From positions 1 through 41,902 of the forward strand of contig CAZQAO010000001.1 in the NCBI GenBank assembly GCA_964591225.1: DNA of 41,902 nucleotides, in the 5' to 3' direction. Made by a program: the position numbers and the translations under genes. This document shows, piece after piece, positions 16,453 to 23,829 of the stretch. How positions within the stretch are numbered: position 1 is the first letter of the stretch; every line of letters starts with the position of its first letter. This DNA comes from MGBC108787 sp964591225. GTDB lineage: Bacteria; Bacillota_I; Bacilli_A; RF39; UBA660. Under the pieces are notes generated by a model, which worked only from the letters and a program-made list of their open reading frames with translations, ran no database searches and had not been told where the DNA came from.

Positions 16453-17398
16453 TCATTTCAGGATAAACCCGTTTATTAAAAATATGTTCTTTTACTTCTA
16501 CTTGGCCGGCATCGGCTTTTTCTAATTCATTCGTAGAAATAAGAAAGTATTTATGTTGTAAGTAATCTTTGCCATCATCACTAACTGGATCATCCCAAGT
16601 TAAATCTAAATGAACCCAATGATTATCTAAGTATAGAGCGTTCCAAACATGACCAGAGATATCTTTTTGCATTAATTCGGTTGCTACTTTAAAGTTTTTA
16701 ATACCCATTTTTTCTAGAAATATTGCCATGGCATCAGTATAACCACTACAAGTGGCATAGCCTTCAATAAGTGGTCCATAGGCTTTATAAGATAAGTAGG
16801 GAGAATCATTATTAGTATTTCGTTGAACATCATATTTAGAATGATTAATAATATAATCATGGATAGTTTTAATTTTTTCATAATCACTCATTTCATTAGT
16901 AATGATAGATTCATATATTTTATTAACGGTTTTATCTAACTTTGTTATTTCTTCAGTTGTATATAAATAATTTAGATTGACATTAATTTCTCCCGATTCT
17001 GCTATCGATGTTTGCACGTTAGAAAAACTATTGTAAGGATGAACATAATTATTAATATTAGTTAATATTTCGGGATCATTACTAATAGCTTCGGCATCTT
17101 CGACACAATTAGTATATTCTCCGGGACAATAAAAAGTAAAATTTTCATAATGACGATTGGTAATTGTATAAAAAATATTCATTAAATCTTGATAACTTAA
17201 CGGAATAAAATCATCAGTTTCTTGAACGTAGATAAAATCATCATCTTTGGCATAAGGACTACTAGGTTGTAAGACTACTTCCGGATTTTTTTCTAATGAT
17301 TTAGCAATTTTATCGGTTATTTTATTTAAATTTAAAACGACTCCTAAAATTAAAACCGAACAAATTAAAGCTACAAAATTATTTTTTAAGAATTTCAA
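16436..17398 (-). CDS. Transglutaminase-like domain protein, membrane-anchored
   Basis: A 320-residue protein with one N-terminal membrane segment (about 7-25), so the rest is likely outside the membrane. The C-terminal half is a transglutaminase-like (papain-fold) domain with the triad Cys217 (ATCSGYTDA), His250 (GHVWNAL) and Asp265 (HLDLTWDDP). Such secreted domains act as cysteine proteases or crosslinkers. The middle region (65-150) is not recognised. The start is TTG at 17398, with AGGTGATG as ribosome site; an ATG at 17405 is out of frame and leads to a quick stop. It overlaps miaA by 9 nt at the 3' ends. Partner and substrate are unknown. Confidence 0.85.
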   Translation of the reverse strand: MKFLKNNFVALICSVLILGVVLNLNKITDKIAKSLEKNPEVVLQPSSPYAKDDDFIYVQETDDFIPLSYQDLMNIFYTITNRHYENFTFYCPGEYTNCVEDAEAISNDPEILTNINNYVHPYNSFSNVQTSIAESGEINVNLNYLYTTEEITKLDKTVNKIYESIITNEMSDYEKIKTIHDYIINHSKYDVQRNTNNDSPYLSYKAYGPLIEGYATCSGYTDAMAIFLEKMGIKNFKVATELMQKDISGHVWNALYLDNHWVHLDLTWDDPVSDDGKDYLQHKYFLISTNELEKADAGQVEVKEHIFNKRVYPEMKNTSM

Positions 17399-17431
17399 GT
17401 TTCATCACCTAATTTATTTTAACATTAAAAA

Positions 17432-17459
17432 ATGAAGTACTCAAGATAAGTTACTTCAT
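17432..17459 (-). terminator. rpsT terminator
   Basis: ATGAAGTA (17432-17439) pairs with TACTTCAT (17452-17459). On the minus strand a T run follows. The rpsT stop codon is in the stem. Confidence 0.75.
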
Positions 17460-17714
17460 ATTTTTTATTTTGTTTGATAATCTTGCTTTTTGTCTAGCGG
17501 CAGTATTGGATTTCACTAAACCTTTACTGACAGCATGATCAATATTTTTTTGCATTTCGTTAAATAAACTGGTGGCTTTTTCTTTATCTCCAGCTTTGAT
17601 AGCAATATCACAATTTTTGATTAGATTTTTGACTCTAGCTTTTAGTTCATGATTATTATCAGTCTTCTTCGCGATAACTTTTATTGCTTTTTTTGAACTT
17701 TTAATATTAGCCAT
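17451..17714 (-). CDS. rpsT: 30S ribosomal protein S20
   Basis: An 87-residue, strongly basic, all-helical ribosomal protein that binds 16S rRNA. It begins MANIKSSKKAIKV and ends with ARQKARLSNKIKN, typical of S20. The ATG at 17714 is preceded by GGAAAGGAG. An upstream in-frame ATG (17771) would add residues that S20 does not have and precedes the ribosome site. As in Bacillus, it sits beside gpr and is transcribed divergently from it. Confidence 0.97.
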   Translation of the reverse strand: MANIKSSKKAIKVIAKKTDNNHELKARVKNLIKNCDIAIKAGDKEKATSLFNEMQKNIDHAVSKGLVKSNTAARQKARLSNKIKNMK

Positions 17715-17742
17715 AAAAATCTCCTTTCCAAACTCATTACTA

Positions 17743-17771
17743 ATTTTATCAAAAGAAACCGAACTTTGCAA
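17743..17771 (-). promoter_or_regulatory. rpsT promoter
   Basis: On the minus strand, TTGCAA (17771-17766), 17 nt, and TAAAAT (17748-17743) with TGA in front of the -10: a SigA-type extended promoter. Confidence 0.75.
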
Positions 17772-17793
17772 GAAAATTTAAGCCGGGAATTGG

Positions 17794-17823
17794 GTTTAAT
17801 TTTGGTTAATTGGGCGCATACTA
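17794..17823 (+). promoter_or_regulatory. SigF/SigG-like forespore promoter of gpr
   Basis: GTTTA (17794-17798), 15 nt, then GCGCATACTA (17814-17823). The second block matches the SigF -10 (GGnnAnAnTR) with one mismatch and contains CATACTA, which fits the SigG -10. In Bacillus gpr is read by both factors. Confidence 0.6.
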
Positions 17824-17841
17824 TTTTTAGGAGGCAAAGGG

Positions 17842-18585
17842 ATGAAACAAAGTTTATTCTTGGATACTGGTCTAGAAAAATTAGATAAAAAAGATATGGT
17901 TGCAGAAACTAAAAATACTAATTTTCAAACCCTTCATTTTATTGTCAGCAAAGAAAATAAGAAACAAGTTAAAAGAGCCGTGGGGGATTATTTTGTCATG
18001 CGTTTTACTTATGAAAAATTATATGAAAAACCGGTTATTTTAGAAAAAGAATTAATCAGAATCTTAAAAAGTTTTATTAAAAAATATCAAAAAGTGGATA
18101 AAGTATTAATTGTTGGTTTAGGTAATCAAGAAGTACTAGCTGATTCTTTTGGAATTGAAGTTACCAACCAAGTTATGGCTACTAATCACTATCAAGATTT
18201 TTTAACTATTCCTAAGATTGCTTTATTTAATCCCTCAGTAACCGAGAAAACGGGTATAAATTCCTATAAATTAATTGAAATGGTGGTTCATGATTTAAAA
18301 CCTGATTTGATTATTATGATAGATTCTTTAGCGACTAGTCATGAAGATTATTTAAATAGTGCTATAGAAATTAATAATACCGGTATTATTCCGGGAAGTG
18401 CTTTAAATGGAGCCAGGGAAATTAATGAACAAAGTTTTCATATTCCCATTATATCTATTGGATTACCTTGTTGCTTTGTATTTCATCACCATATTTATAC
18501 TAGTACTAATATTAAAGATATTATTTCTTGGAGTGCCGATATTGTGGCTAAAGCTCTTAATCAAATTTTTATCGAACACCATTAG
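17842..18585 (+). CDS. gpr: Germination (spore) protease GPR, short form
   Basis: GPR degrades the small acid-soluble spore proteins when spores germinate. It is an aspartic-type protease made as a zymogen in the forespore. The protein is 247 residues, well below the ~370 of Bacillus GPR. The key motifs survive: DMVAETK near the N terminus (the processing region), VGLGN, the two catalytic Asp residues Asp101 (LADSFG, equivalent to TPDALG) and Asp161 (IDSLA), and NNTGIIPGSALNGAREIN. It is divergent (IPGSALNG for the usual HPGSGVGN). The ribosome site is AGGAGG. A SigF/SigG-like promoter precedes it, and spoIIP follows, as in Bacillus. Confidence 0.9.
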   Translation: MKQSLFLDTGLEKLDKKDMVAETKNTNFQTLHFIVSKENKKQVKRAVGDYFVMRFTYEKLYEKPVILEKELIRILKSFIKKYQKVDKVLIVGLGNQEVLADSFGIEVTNQVMATNHYQDFLTIPKIALFNPSVTEKTGINSYKLIEMVVHDLKPDLIIMIDSLATSHEDYLNSAIEINNTGIIPGSALNGAREINEQSFHIPIISIGLPCCFVFHHHIYTSTNIKDIISWSADIVAKALNQIFIEHH

Positions 18586-18596
18586 GGTGTTTTTTT
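18575..18596 (+). terminator. gpr terminator
   Basis: AACACC (18575-18580) pairs with GGTGTT (18586-18591), then a T run. The gpr stop codon lies in the loop. Confidence 0.8.
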
Positions 18597-18599
18597 CAA

Positions 18600-18626
18600 C
18601 ATATTTTTTAAGCTTTTCCATATATA
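18600..18626 (+). promoter_or_regulatory. SigE-like promoter of spoIIP
   Basis: CATATT (18600-18605), 13 nt, then CATATATA (18619-18626): a fair match to the SigE consensus (MATATT ... CATACAnT), about 25 nt before the start codon. In Bacillus spoIIP is partly SigE-dependent. Confidence 0.5.
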
Positions 18627-18650
18627 CTCTATTAAAAAGGAGAATAAAAT

Positions 18651-19601
18651 ATGGCTAAAAGATTTAAAACCAAGAAAAAGCTCAAATGGAAATATCAGTT
18701 TTTATTATTTATAATCTTTGGAGGACTAGCTTTTTTGGGTATTTTTAATCTATTTTATACACATTTTAATAGTCATATCGATAAAGATAAAGTTATTGAA
18801 GCGATGATTGATTACCAATTAAATACTAGCGATGAACAAAATATATTCTATGATATTATTAGTTTAAATAGTACTGATTTTTTATTAAAGTATACTTTAG
18901 GGGTCGAATTAAAAGAAGAAAATATTGAAGCGGTAAGTGGCATCGAAGCTGAGTATATTGAAGATCCTTACGAAAGTCATATCGAAAATCCCATTATTTA
19001 TATCTATAATACGCATCAAAGTGAAGGTTATCAAAAAAGTAATAATGCTGCTTATAATATTACCCCTAGTGTTTTAATGGCAAGCTATATATTACGCGAA
19101 TCATTAAATGATTTAAATATTCCTACTTTAGTAGAAACTAATGATATCACTGAGATTTTACGAATTCATAATTGGCAATATAAATATTCGTATGCTGCTA
19201 GTAAAATTTTAATGGAAGATGCCATTCAAAAAAATCCTAATCTTAGTTATTTTATTGATTTACATCGTGATAGTATGAATTATGAAGTGACAACTACTAC
19301 TATCGATAACCAAAAATATGCCAAAATTCTCTTTGTAATTGGTAAAGATTACGAAGGCTATGAACAAAACTTAGCTTTGGCAGAAAAACTAAATGAAAAG
19401 ATTAAAAATATTAATCCTTCTTTAACTAGAGGCATAAGTTTAAAAGGAGGAAGTGGTGTCAATGGTATATATAATCAAGATATTAGTAGAAAAGCTATCT
19501 TAATTGAACTAGGAGGTCAATATAATACAATTCAAGAAGTAAGTAATACCATTACGATTTTATCCCAAGTTCTTAAAGAAGTAGTGGAGGAAGGCTTATG
19601 A
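18651..19601 (+). CDS. spoIIP: Stage II sporulation protein P (peptidoglycan amidase/endopeptidase)
   Basis: SpoIIP cuts peptidoglycan during engulfment of the forespore. In Bacillus it works with SpoIID and SpoIIM at the septal membrane. The protein here is 316 residues, with an N-terminal membrane segment (about 14-34) and a SpoIIP catalytic domain showing the zinc-binding motif IYNTHQSEGY, then YFIDLHRDS and the distal Glu in AILIELGGQ. It is shorter than the ~400 residues of Bacillus SpoIIP, mainly between the membrane segment and the catalytic domain. The ribosome site is AAAAAGGAG. A SigE-like promoter lies just upstream, and yqxA follows with a 4-nt ATGA overlap. Confidence 0.94.
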   Translation: MAKRFKTKKKLKWKYQFLLFIIFGGLAFLGIFNLFYTHFNSHIDKDKVIEAMIDYQLNTSDEQNIFYDIISLNSTDFLLKYTLGVELKEENIEAVSGIEAEYIEDPYESHIENPIIYIYNTHQSEGYQKSNNAAYNITPSVLMASYILRESLNDLNIPTLVETNDITEILRIHNWQYKYSYAASKILMEDAIQKNPNLSYFIDLHRDSMNYEVTTTTIDNQKYAKILFVIGKDYEGYEQNLALAEKLNEKIKNINPSLTRGISLKGGSGVNGIYNQDISRKAILIELGGQYNTIQEVSNTITILSQVLKEVVEEGL

Positions 19602-19927
19602 AAAAAAATAAGAAACCGAATTGGTTTTTACGGATTTTAAACTTATTATTTTTTATCTTTATTAGTTTATATATTGCTTTAGAAAGTGGGTATTATGATT
19701 CGAGATTAGCGAAAAAGACAGCTATGACTAACGAAAGTATTAAACAATTTGAACAAGATATCAAAGACAATAAACCGATTGATTTAAAAGATTATACTTA
19801 TGAAGAACATAAAGATTATAGTAATAATACGACCGATGCGGCAATATTTATCGGTACTAAAGTGGAGAAATTTATGGCTTCGGGAATTCACGATATATTT
19901 GACATAATTAAATCTTTGGTTACATAA
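19598..19927 (+). CDS. yqxA: YqxA-like small membrane protein
   Basis: A 109-residue protein with one N-terminal membrane segment (about 10-30, NLLFFIFISLYIALESG) and a soluble, charged remainder that likely faces outside. It overlaps spoIIP by ATGA and is therefore translationally coupled. In Bacillus the gene after spoIIP is yqxA (DUF3679 family), of about the same size and topology, and the call rests on that position plus overall layout rather than on a strong motif. A role in sporulation is inferred from the operon. No catalytic residues are seen. Confidence 0.65.
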   Translation: MKKNKKPNWFLRILNLLFFIFISLYIALESGYYDSRLAKKTAMTNESIKQFEQDIKDNKPIDLKDYTYEEHKDYSNNTTDAAIFIGTKVEKFMASGIHDIFDIIKSLVT

Positions 19928-19930
19928 TAT

Positions 19931-19959
19931 TTGCATTTTTTAAATAAATGGGTTATAGT
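19931..19959 (+). promoter_or_regulatory. SigA-type promoter for the 19990 gene
   Basis: TTGCAT (19931-19936), 17 nt, TATAGT (19954-19959), followed by AAAAGGAGGT before the ATG at 19990. Confidence 0.7.
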
Positions 19960-19989
19960 ATTAGAGTTCGTTAAAAAGGAGGTCTATAA

Positions 19990-20694
19990 ATGTTTCAAGA
20001 AAAAGATGCCCATATTGTTAAAAAAATCGCCGAATATGCTAAAGCTAAAGCATCAGAATTAGAGAAAAATCCTCAAGGTGATTTTTATTACTACTATGAT
20101 CTTGCCAAACTCCATTTTGTGGGCGAATTTGATTTAATTGTTCCCGATTGGATTTTTGATAATAAAAGAGAAAATATGTTAAAAACTGAAATTGGCAATC
20201 TTCATTTATTTGAATTAGCAATATGTTTAGAAATGGATACTATTTTAGATTGTTTAGAAAATATTGAGGTTGATTATGATGGTAAGAGTCATTTTTTAGA
20301 ATATTGTTTAGAACAACATTTAAATTTTTATCAAGATGAACATAATATTGAAAAATATTGTTCGGCTTGTATTTTCTTAAATCGAATAACTACTGTTATG
20401 CAACAAGGATATTCTTTTCGCGAAGCTCAAAAAAGATGTTGTCAAGAAACATATAAGGGATATTTAAGATATATTGAGAGAAATCCTGATCGTTTATCTA
20501 GTGAATACTTTAATAAGCGTCATGATTTTATTTCCGAAATGCATGATGAAGAAGTTTCTATTTTAGATCAAACTAATTTATTAGAAAAATTAGGATTAGA
20601 TGTAGAAACTATTGAAGATATCAAACAAAATGATAAAGATACTAAAAATAGCAGGACTTTAAAACCTAGACGAGTACTAGCTAAATCAAAATAA
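19990..20694 (+). CDS. Hypothetical protein, 234 aa, cytoplasmic
   Basis: I do not recognise this protein. The 234 residues are mostly helical by eye, rich in Glu/Asp, Tyr and Lys, with no signal or membrane segment. Cysteines are scattered and several fall at CC or C-x-x-C-like spacings (KYCSACIF, RCCQETYKGY), but no clear metal-binding pattern emerges. The C-terminal ~30 residues are charged and probably disordered. It has a good promoter and an ideal ribosome site (AAAAAGGAGG, 6 nt before the ATG), so it is likely well expressed. It lies between the spoIIP unit and tmcAL and ends in a perfect terminator shared with tmcAL. Function unknown. Confidence 0.7.
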   Translation: MFQEKDAHIVKKIAEYAKAKASELEKNPQGDFYYYYDLAKLHFVGEFDLIVPDWIFDNKRENMLKTEIGNLHLFELAICLEMDTILDCLENIEVDYDGKSHFLEYCLEQHLNFYQDEHNIEKYCSACIFLNRITTVMQQGYSFREAQKRCCQETYKGYLRYIERNPDRLSSEYFNKRHDFISEMHDEEVSILDQTNLLEKLGLDVETIEDIKQNDKDTKNSRTLKPRRVLAKSK

Positions 20695-20727
20695 ACATAA
20701 ATCATAGTGAAATATGTTTATTTTTTT
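20691..20727. terminator. Bidirectional terminator between 19990 gene and tmcAL
   Basis: ATAAACATA (20691-20699) and TATGTTTAT (20713-20721) form a perfect 9-bp stem. A T run follows on the plus strand, and the tmcAL stop codon lies in it. Confidence 0.85.
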
Positions 20728-21827
20728 ATGATGGTATGTTTTTGTTCATAAAGATAAGTATTAGTATTTAATAATATGTCGTATAGAATTGAGGCTTTTT
20801 GTTCATATTGAGATAAAATCGATTTTTTATTACGAGCAAGAGAAATATCCATTTTAGAGCGAATGCTATTTAAGTAAGAACGACCTTTATCATTAAAACC
20901 TAAGATAGTTATTGTATCCATTTTCGTTTGGGCATCTTCTTTGGTAATTCCTAAAAGTATATGAATAAACATTCTTTTTAAGCGATTATAAGTATAACGT
21001 TTCGTTTTTATTTTAGTAATAAATTCTTCTAAAGAATAACAATTAATTATTTGCTTCTTTAATCTATTTTCTATACCTTCATCGACAGTTAGAAATTGCT
21101 CTAAATGAGGTGTCGTTAATATTTTTACTTTTAAAAGTTGAAAAAATAATGATTCATTAACAATTTTAAGACAAGGTAATACTTTTGCAGGAACGTAATT
21201 AGCAATATTTTCTTTTTGCGCTAGTTTATGACGAATATTAGCAGCACTAATAATAGCATTCGTACTATTTAAATCATGATAACTACTAGTTCTTTGTATA
21301 CATATTGGTTCAATCGGCCAATTATTCTTTTGAATAGCTTTGATATAAGAAATACCTAGTAAATCATTAGGATTATTAAAATCAAAATCAATATCTATAG
21401 CTTTAGCCAGAGCTGTCGGATAATTATATCCTTGTTTTAAAAATGTTTCTAGTTTTTTAGGAAATTCGGGTTTTAATTGTTCATTGCTTATCTTTTTTAA
21501 AAGTTCTAATTGGTTCGATTCACTGCCAAAAACTATTTTGTTAACTTTTAATAAATGTAAGATTTTAATAGCAGCTTCCGCAAACTGATCAGCAGCTTGG
21601 GTTCCATATAAAACGGGAAGTTCGACGATTAAATCAATTTGATAATCGAGAGCCAGTTTAATTTTATCTTCTTTGGTTAGCAGACTAATTTCACCGCGTT
21701 GTAAAAAGTAACCATTTAAAACTAAGACGATAACGGCCTCAGGATTCATTTTCTTAATTTGGTTTAAATGATAGATATGCCCATTATGAAAAGGATTATA
21801 TTCACAAATAATTCCAATACTTTCCAT
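20718..21827 (-). CDS. tmcAL: tRNA(Met) cytidine acetate ligase
   Basis: TmcAL (YlbM) uses ATP and acetate to make N4-acetylcytidine at the wobble base of elongator tRNA-Met. The 369-residue protein has the nucleotidyltransferase-like N-terminal motif GIICEYNPFHNGHIYHL, followed by LVLNGYFLQRGEISL and VELPVLYGTQAADQFAEAA, all characteristic. The C-terminal part completes the family length (Bacillus ~415, slightly shorter here). In other Bacillota it often lies near yceD-rpmF, as it does here, divergently. Its promoter interlocks with the yceD promoter. Confidence 0.95.
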   Translation of the reverse strand: MESIGIICEYNPFHNGHIYHLNQIKKMNPEAVIVLVLNGYFLQRGEISLLTKEDKIKLALDYQIDLIVELPVLYGTQAADQFAEAAIKILHLLKVNKIVFGSESNQLELLKKISNEQLKPEFPKKLETFLKQGYNYPTALAKAIDIDFDFNNPNDLLGISYIKAIQKNNWPIEPICIQRTSSYHDLNSTNAIISAANIRHKLAQKENIANYVPAKVLPCLKIVNESLFFQLLKVKILTTPHLEQFLTVDEGIENRLKKQIINCYSLEEFITKIKTKRYTYNRLKRMFIHILLGITKEDAQTKMDTITILGFNDKGRSYLNSIRSKMDISLARNKKSILSQYEQKASILYDILLNTNTYLYEQKHTIIKK

Positions 21828-21846
21828 CTTTGCCTCCTTTTAAGCC

Positions 21847-21886
21847 ATTATAAAAGATTGTAACTTTTATAGCAATAGTATATAAT
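21847..21886. promoter_or_regulatory. Interlocked divergent promoters for tmcAL (minus) and yceD (plus)
   Basis: Plus: TTGTAA (21858-21863), 17 nt, TATAAT (21881-21886). Minus: TTGCTA (21875-21870), 17 nt, TATAAT (21852-21847). Each -35 lies in the other's spacer. Confidence 0.75.
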
Positions 21887-21905
21887 AAATGGTGGTGAAG
21901 ATGGT

Positions 21906-22391
21906 ATGAAAATTAATTTAGCCAAAATACCTACAGATGGTTTAAATATTGATGAAGATGTAGTTTTAGATAAAGATATTTATAGTCATACAGACGTTTT
22001 AGATATTGAAAAAATGCATATAAAAGGAACAATTACATATGATTATGAAGAGAATCTAGTATTAGATTTAAATGTGGAAGGACAGTTTTTACTTAAAGAT
22101 GCTGTTACCCTAGAACCAATAACTTATCCCTTTACTTGTAAAATAGAGGATAAAATAGAAGATGTAGCTTTAAGATGTGGTGATTTTTTCGAAAAAAATA
22201 AAAATTTACTTGATATTAGTGAGATTTTATGGGAAAATATTGTACTGGAAATTCCTATAAGTGTTACTCATGCGAATACTAGTGATAGGCTTTTGCACGG
22301 CGATGGCTGGGAATTAAAAAACGAAAACGTCAAAAAAATTGATCCAAGATTAGCTAAATTAACGGAGCTACTTGAAAACGGGAAGGAGTGA
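21906..22391 (+). CDS. yceD: YceD family protein (DUF177)
   Basis: This 161-residue protein belongs to the YceD/DUF177 family, which in bacteria and plastids is implicated in 23S rRNA or large-subunit assembly. The Cys-rich signature of some members is reduced to scattered cysteines (PFTCKIED, ALRCGDF). The C-terminal block KKIDPRLAKLTELLENGKE, a conserved ending of the family, is present. The gene sits immediately before rpmF, its classic partner, with 4 nt between stop and start. Its promoter is at 21858-21886. Confidence 0.9.
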   Translation: MKINLAKIPTDGLNIDEDVVLDKDIYSHTDVLDIEKMHIKGTITYDYEENLVLDLNVEGQFLLKDAVTLEPITYPFTCKIEDKIEDVALRCGDFFEKNKNLLDISEILWENIVLEIPISVTHANTSDRLLHGDGWELKNENVKKIDPRLAKLTELLENGKE

Positions 22392-22395
22392 GATT

Positions 22396-22605
22396 ATGTT
22401 AAAACTTGACATTCAAAAGTTTGCTGTTCCCTTTAGAAGAACTAGTAAAACTAAAAAAAGAATGCGTCGGACTCACTTAAAAAAAGAGGTAGGAGCAATT
22501 AAAACATGTCCTAATTGTGGGGCAGCATTAAGACCTCATCGGGCTTGTACTAAGTGTGGAAATTACAAGAATAAAGAAGTCATTAAAATGAATGAAGAAA
22601 AGTAG
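22396..22605 (+). CDS. rpmF: 50S ribosomal protein L32 with an N-terminal pro-extension
   Basis: Ribosomal protein L32 of the large subunit, 69 residues. Residues 10 onward are a normal L32 (AVPFRRTSKTKKRMRRTH) with a C4 zinc ribbon (CPNCG and CTKCG). The unusual part is MLKLDIQKF in front of AVPF. No start codon exists at the usual MAVP position (the codon before Ala is TTT), and AAGGAG lies 7 nt upstream of the ATG at 22396, so the nine extra residues must be translated. They resemble the MLKLNLQFF pro-peptide of Firmicutes L27, which the protease Prp cuts after Phe9. Cutting here after Phe9 would give exactly the normal mature L32 start. It is downstream of yceD and ends at a terminator. 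Confidence 0.95.
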   Translation: MLKLDIQKFAVPFRRTSKTKKRMRRTHLKKEVGAIKTCPNCGAALRPHRACTKCGNYKNKEVIKMNEEK

Positions 22606-22636
22606 ACGAGAGTGCGTTTACTTTTTTATATTATAA

Positions 22637-22663
22637 AAAAAAGCCTTATAACGGGCTTTTTTA
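22637..22663 (+). terminator. yceD-rpmF terminator
   Basis: AAAAAAGCC (22637-22645) pairs with GGCTTTTTT (22654-22662). Confidence 0.85.
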
Positions 22664-22671
22664 TATCTTTA

Positions 22672-22748
22672 TGGTGTCCTCGGAGTGATTCGAACACTCG
22701 ACCGTACGCTTAGAAGGCGTATGCTCTATCCAGCTGAGCTACGAGGAC
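22672..22748 (-). tRNA. tRNA-Arg (TCT anticodon)
   Basis: Minus-strand 77-nt cloverleaf with an encoded CCA. The acceptor stem is GTCCTCG/CGAGGAC and the anticodon loop CTTCTAA (TCT; plus-strand 22712-22714). Confidence 0.95.
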
Positions 22749-22792
22749 AAATAATCAGCTAAGACATACTGATTATATAATAATATTATGGA

Positions 22793-23746
22793 TTATTCAA
22801 GGGAATTTATCACTAAATTCATATTTTTACCGTCATCTAAGACATTAAATTCAACCTTGTCAATATTATAAGTATCGCGTAAAGATAAAAAAATAGTATA
22901 TTGAACTTCTTCGACAATTTTATCTTCTTCAAAGTCATCGAGTAAATATTTATTAAAACTTAATTTAATTTCATTTTCTTTGATTTCATAATCAGTTATT
23001 TCGGCGTTAGCATTTAAATAACTAATTAATTTGCTTTCATATATTGGCGAAGATTTTAATTTTTCAATGATAATTTCTACTTTTTCTTGATCGGTATTTG
23101 CAACATAAGTAATAGGAACATAATAAAAAACATCTTGGGTTTTACTACCATAATAAATAGTAGTTTTTTTAGTATCTTTTAAAGAATCAATTTCATAAAC
23201 TTTATTGATTCCAAAATTTTTATCTAATACTGGTGGTAATTTTTCTTTACTAAAAGGTAATTCGGTTAAGCCAACGCCATCGACGAAGATAAGTATTTGT
23301 TTAACTTCGGGTAATTCGGTTAAAGAATAGACAATGGCTTCAATCATTTTTCGTTCCTTTTTTTCGGTTGTATTTAATAGTTCTTTAGAGAAATCTAGTT
23401 TTACTAAGCCATTTTCTAAAGTGACACTATTTAATTTGGTCCCCGCCGGAATAATTCCTGAAAAATTATTAGGAATATATTCACTTTCAGGGCTTTTAAG
23501 AGTTAAAGTTTTAATAATTTCTTTTATTTTGGCAAGAGGTTCTTTTTCTTTCATCATAATATTAACCCTAGCTACTAACTCTTCTTGATCAATTAAATAA
23601 ATAGCACTTTTTTCAATATTGTTATAAGTTAGTGTTTGGGGCCATTTGGGGCTTTCTAATTTGGTGGGAAATAAATAGGTAACTACGAGGATAATAAGGG
23701 CTAGAGTAGAAACAGTTAGTCGTCTAATAATACCTTTTTTTAACAT
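22793..23746 (-). CDS. gerM: GerM-like sporulation/germination lipoprotein-type protein with two GerMN domains
   Basis: A 317-residue protein with an N-terminal membrane segment (about 10-28) and two GerMN domains, at roughly residues 50-170 and 200-315. The two halves share the GerMN ending pattern (VKLDFSKEL...SLTELPEVKQILIFVDG, and IKLSFNKYL...LRDTYNIDKVEFNV). GerM in Bacillus is made in the mother cell under SigE and is needed for peptidoglycan remodelling during sporulation. No lipobox cysteine is seen, so it is probably an anchored rather than lipidated form. The start is ATG 23746 with AGGTG just before; a GTG at 23755 lies in the ribosome site. A SigE-like promoter lies immediately upstream. 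Confidence 0.88.
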   Translation of the reverse strand: MLKKGIIRRLTVSTLALIILVVTYLFPTKLESPKWPQTLTYNNIEKSAIYLIDQEELVARVNIMMKEKEPLAKIKEIIKTLTLKSPESEYIPNNFSGIIPAGTKLNSVTLENGLVKLDFSKELLNTTEKKERKMIEAIVYSLTELPEVKQILIFVDGVGLTELPFSKEKLPPVLDKNFGINKVYEIDSLKDTKKTTIYYGSKTQDVFYYVPITYVANTDQEKVEIIIEKLKSSPIYESKLISYLNANAEITDYEIKENEIKLSFNKYLLDDFEEDKIVEEVQYTIFLSLRDTYNIDKVEFNVLDDGKNMNLVINSLE

Positions 23747-23762
23747 ATTTTTCACCTAATAA

Positions 23763-23790
23763 ACTATATGAAAGGGATGATTATTTATGC
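23763..23790 (-). promoter_or_regulatory. SigE-like promoter of gerM
   Basis: On the minus strand, GCATAAA (23790-23784), 13 nt, then CATATAGT (23770-23763), a near match to the SigE -10 (CATACAnT). It starts right after the gerE terminator. Confidence 0.65.
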
Positions 23791-23795
23791 GTTTA

Positions 23796-23823
23796 AATAA
23801 AAAAATCTCATCTAAAAGATGAG
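23796..23823 (-). terminator. gerE terminator
   Basis: CTCATCT (23807-23813) pairs with AGATGAG (23817-23823). On the minus strand a run of seven T follows. Confidence 0.85.
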
Positions 23824-23829
23824 CCACTT

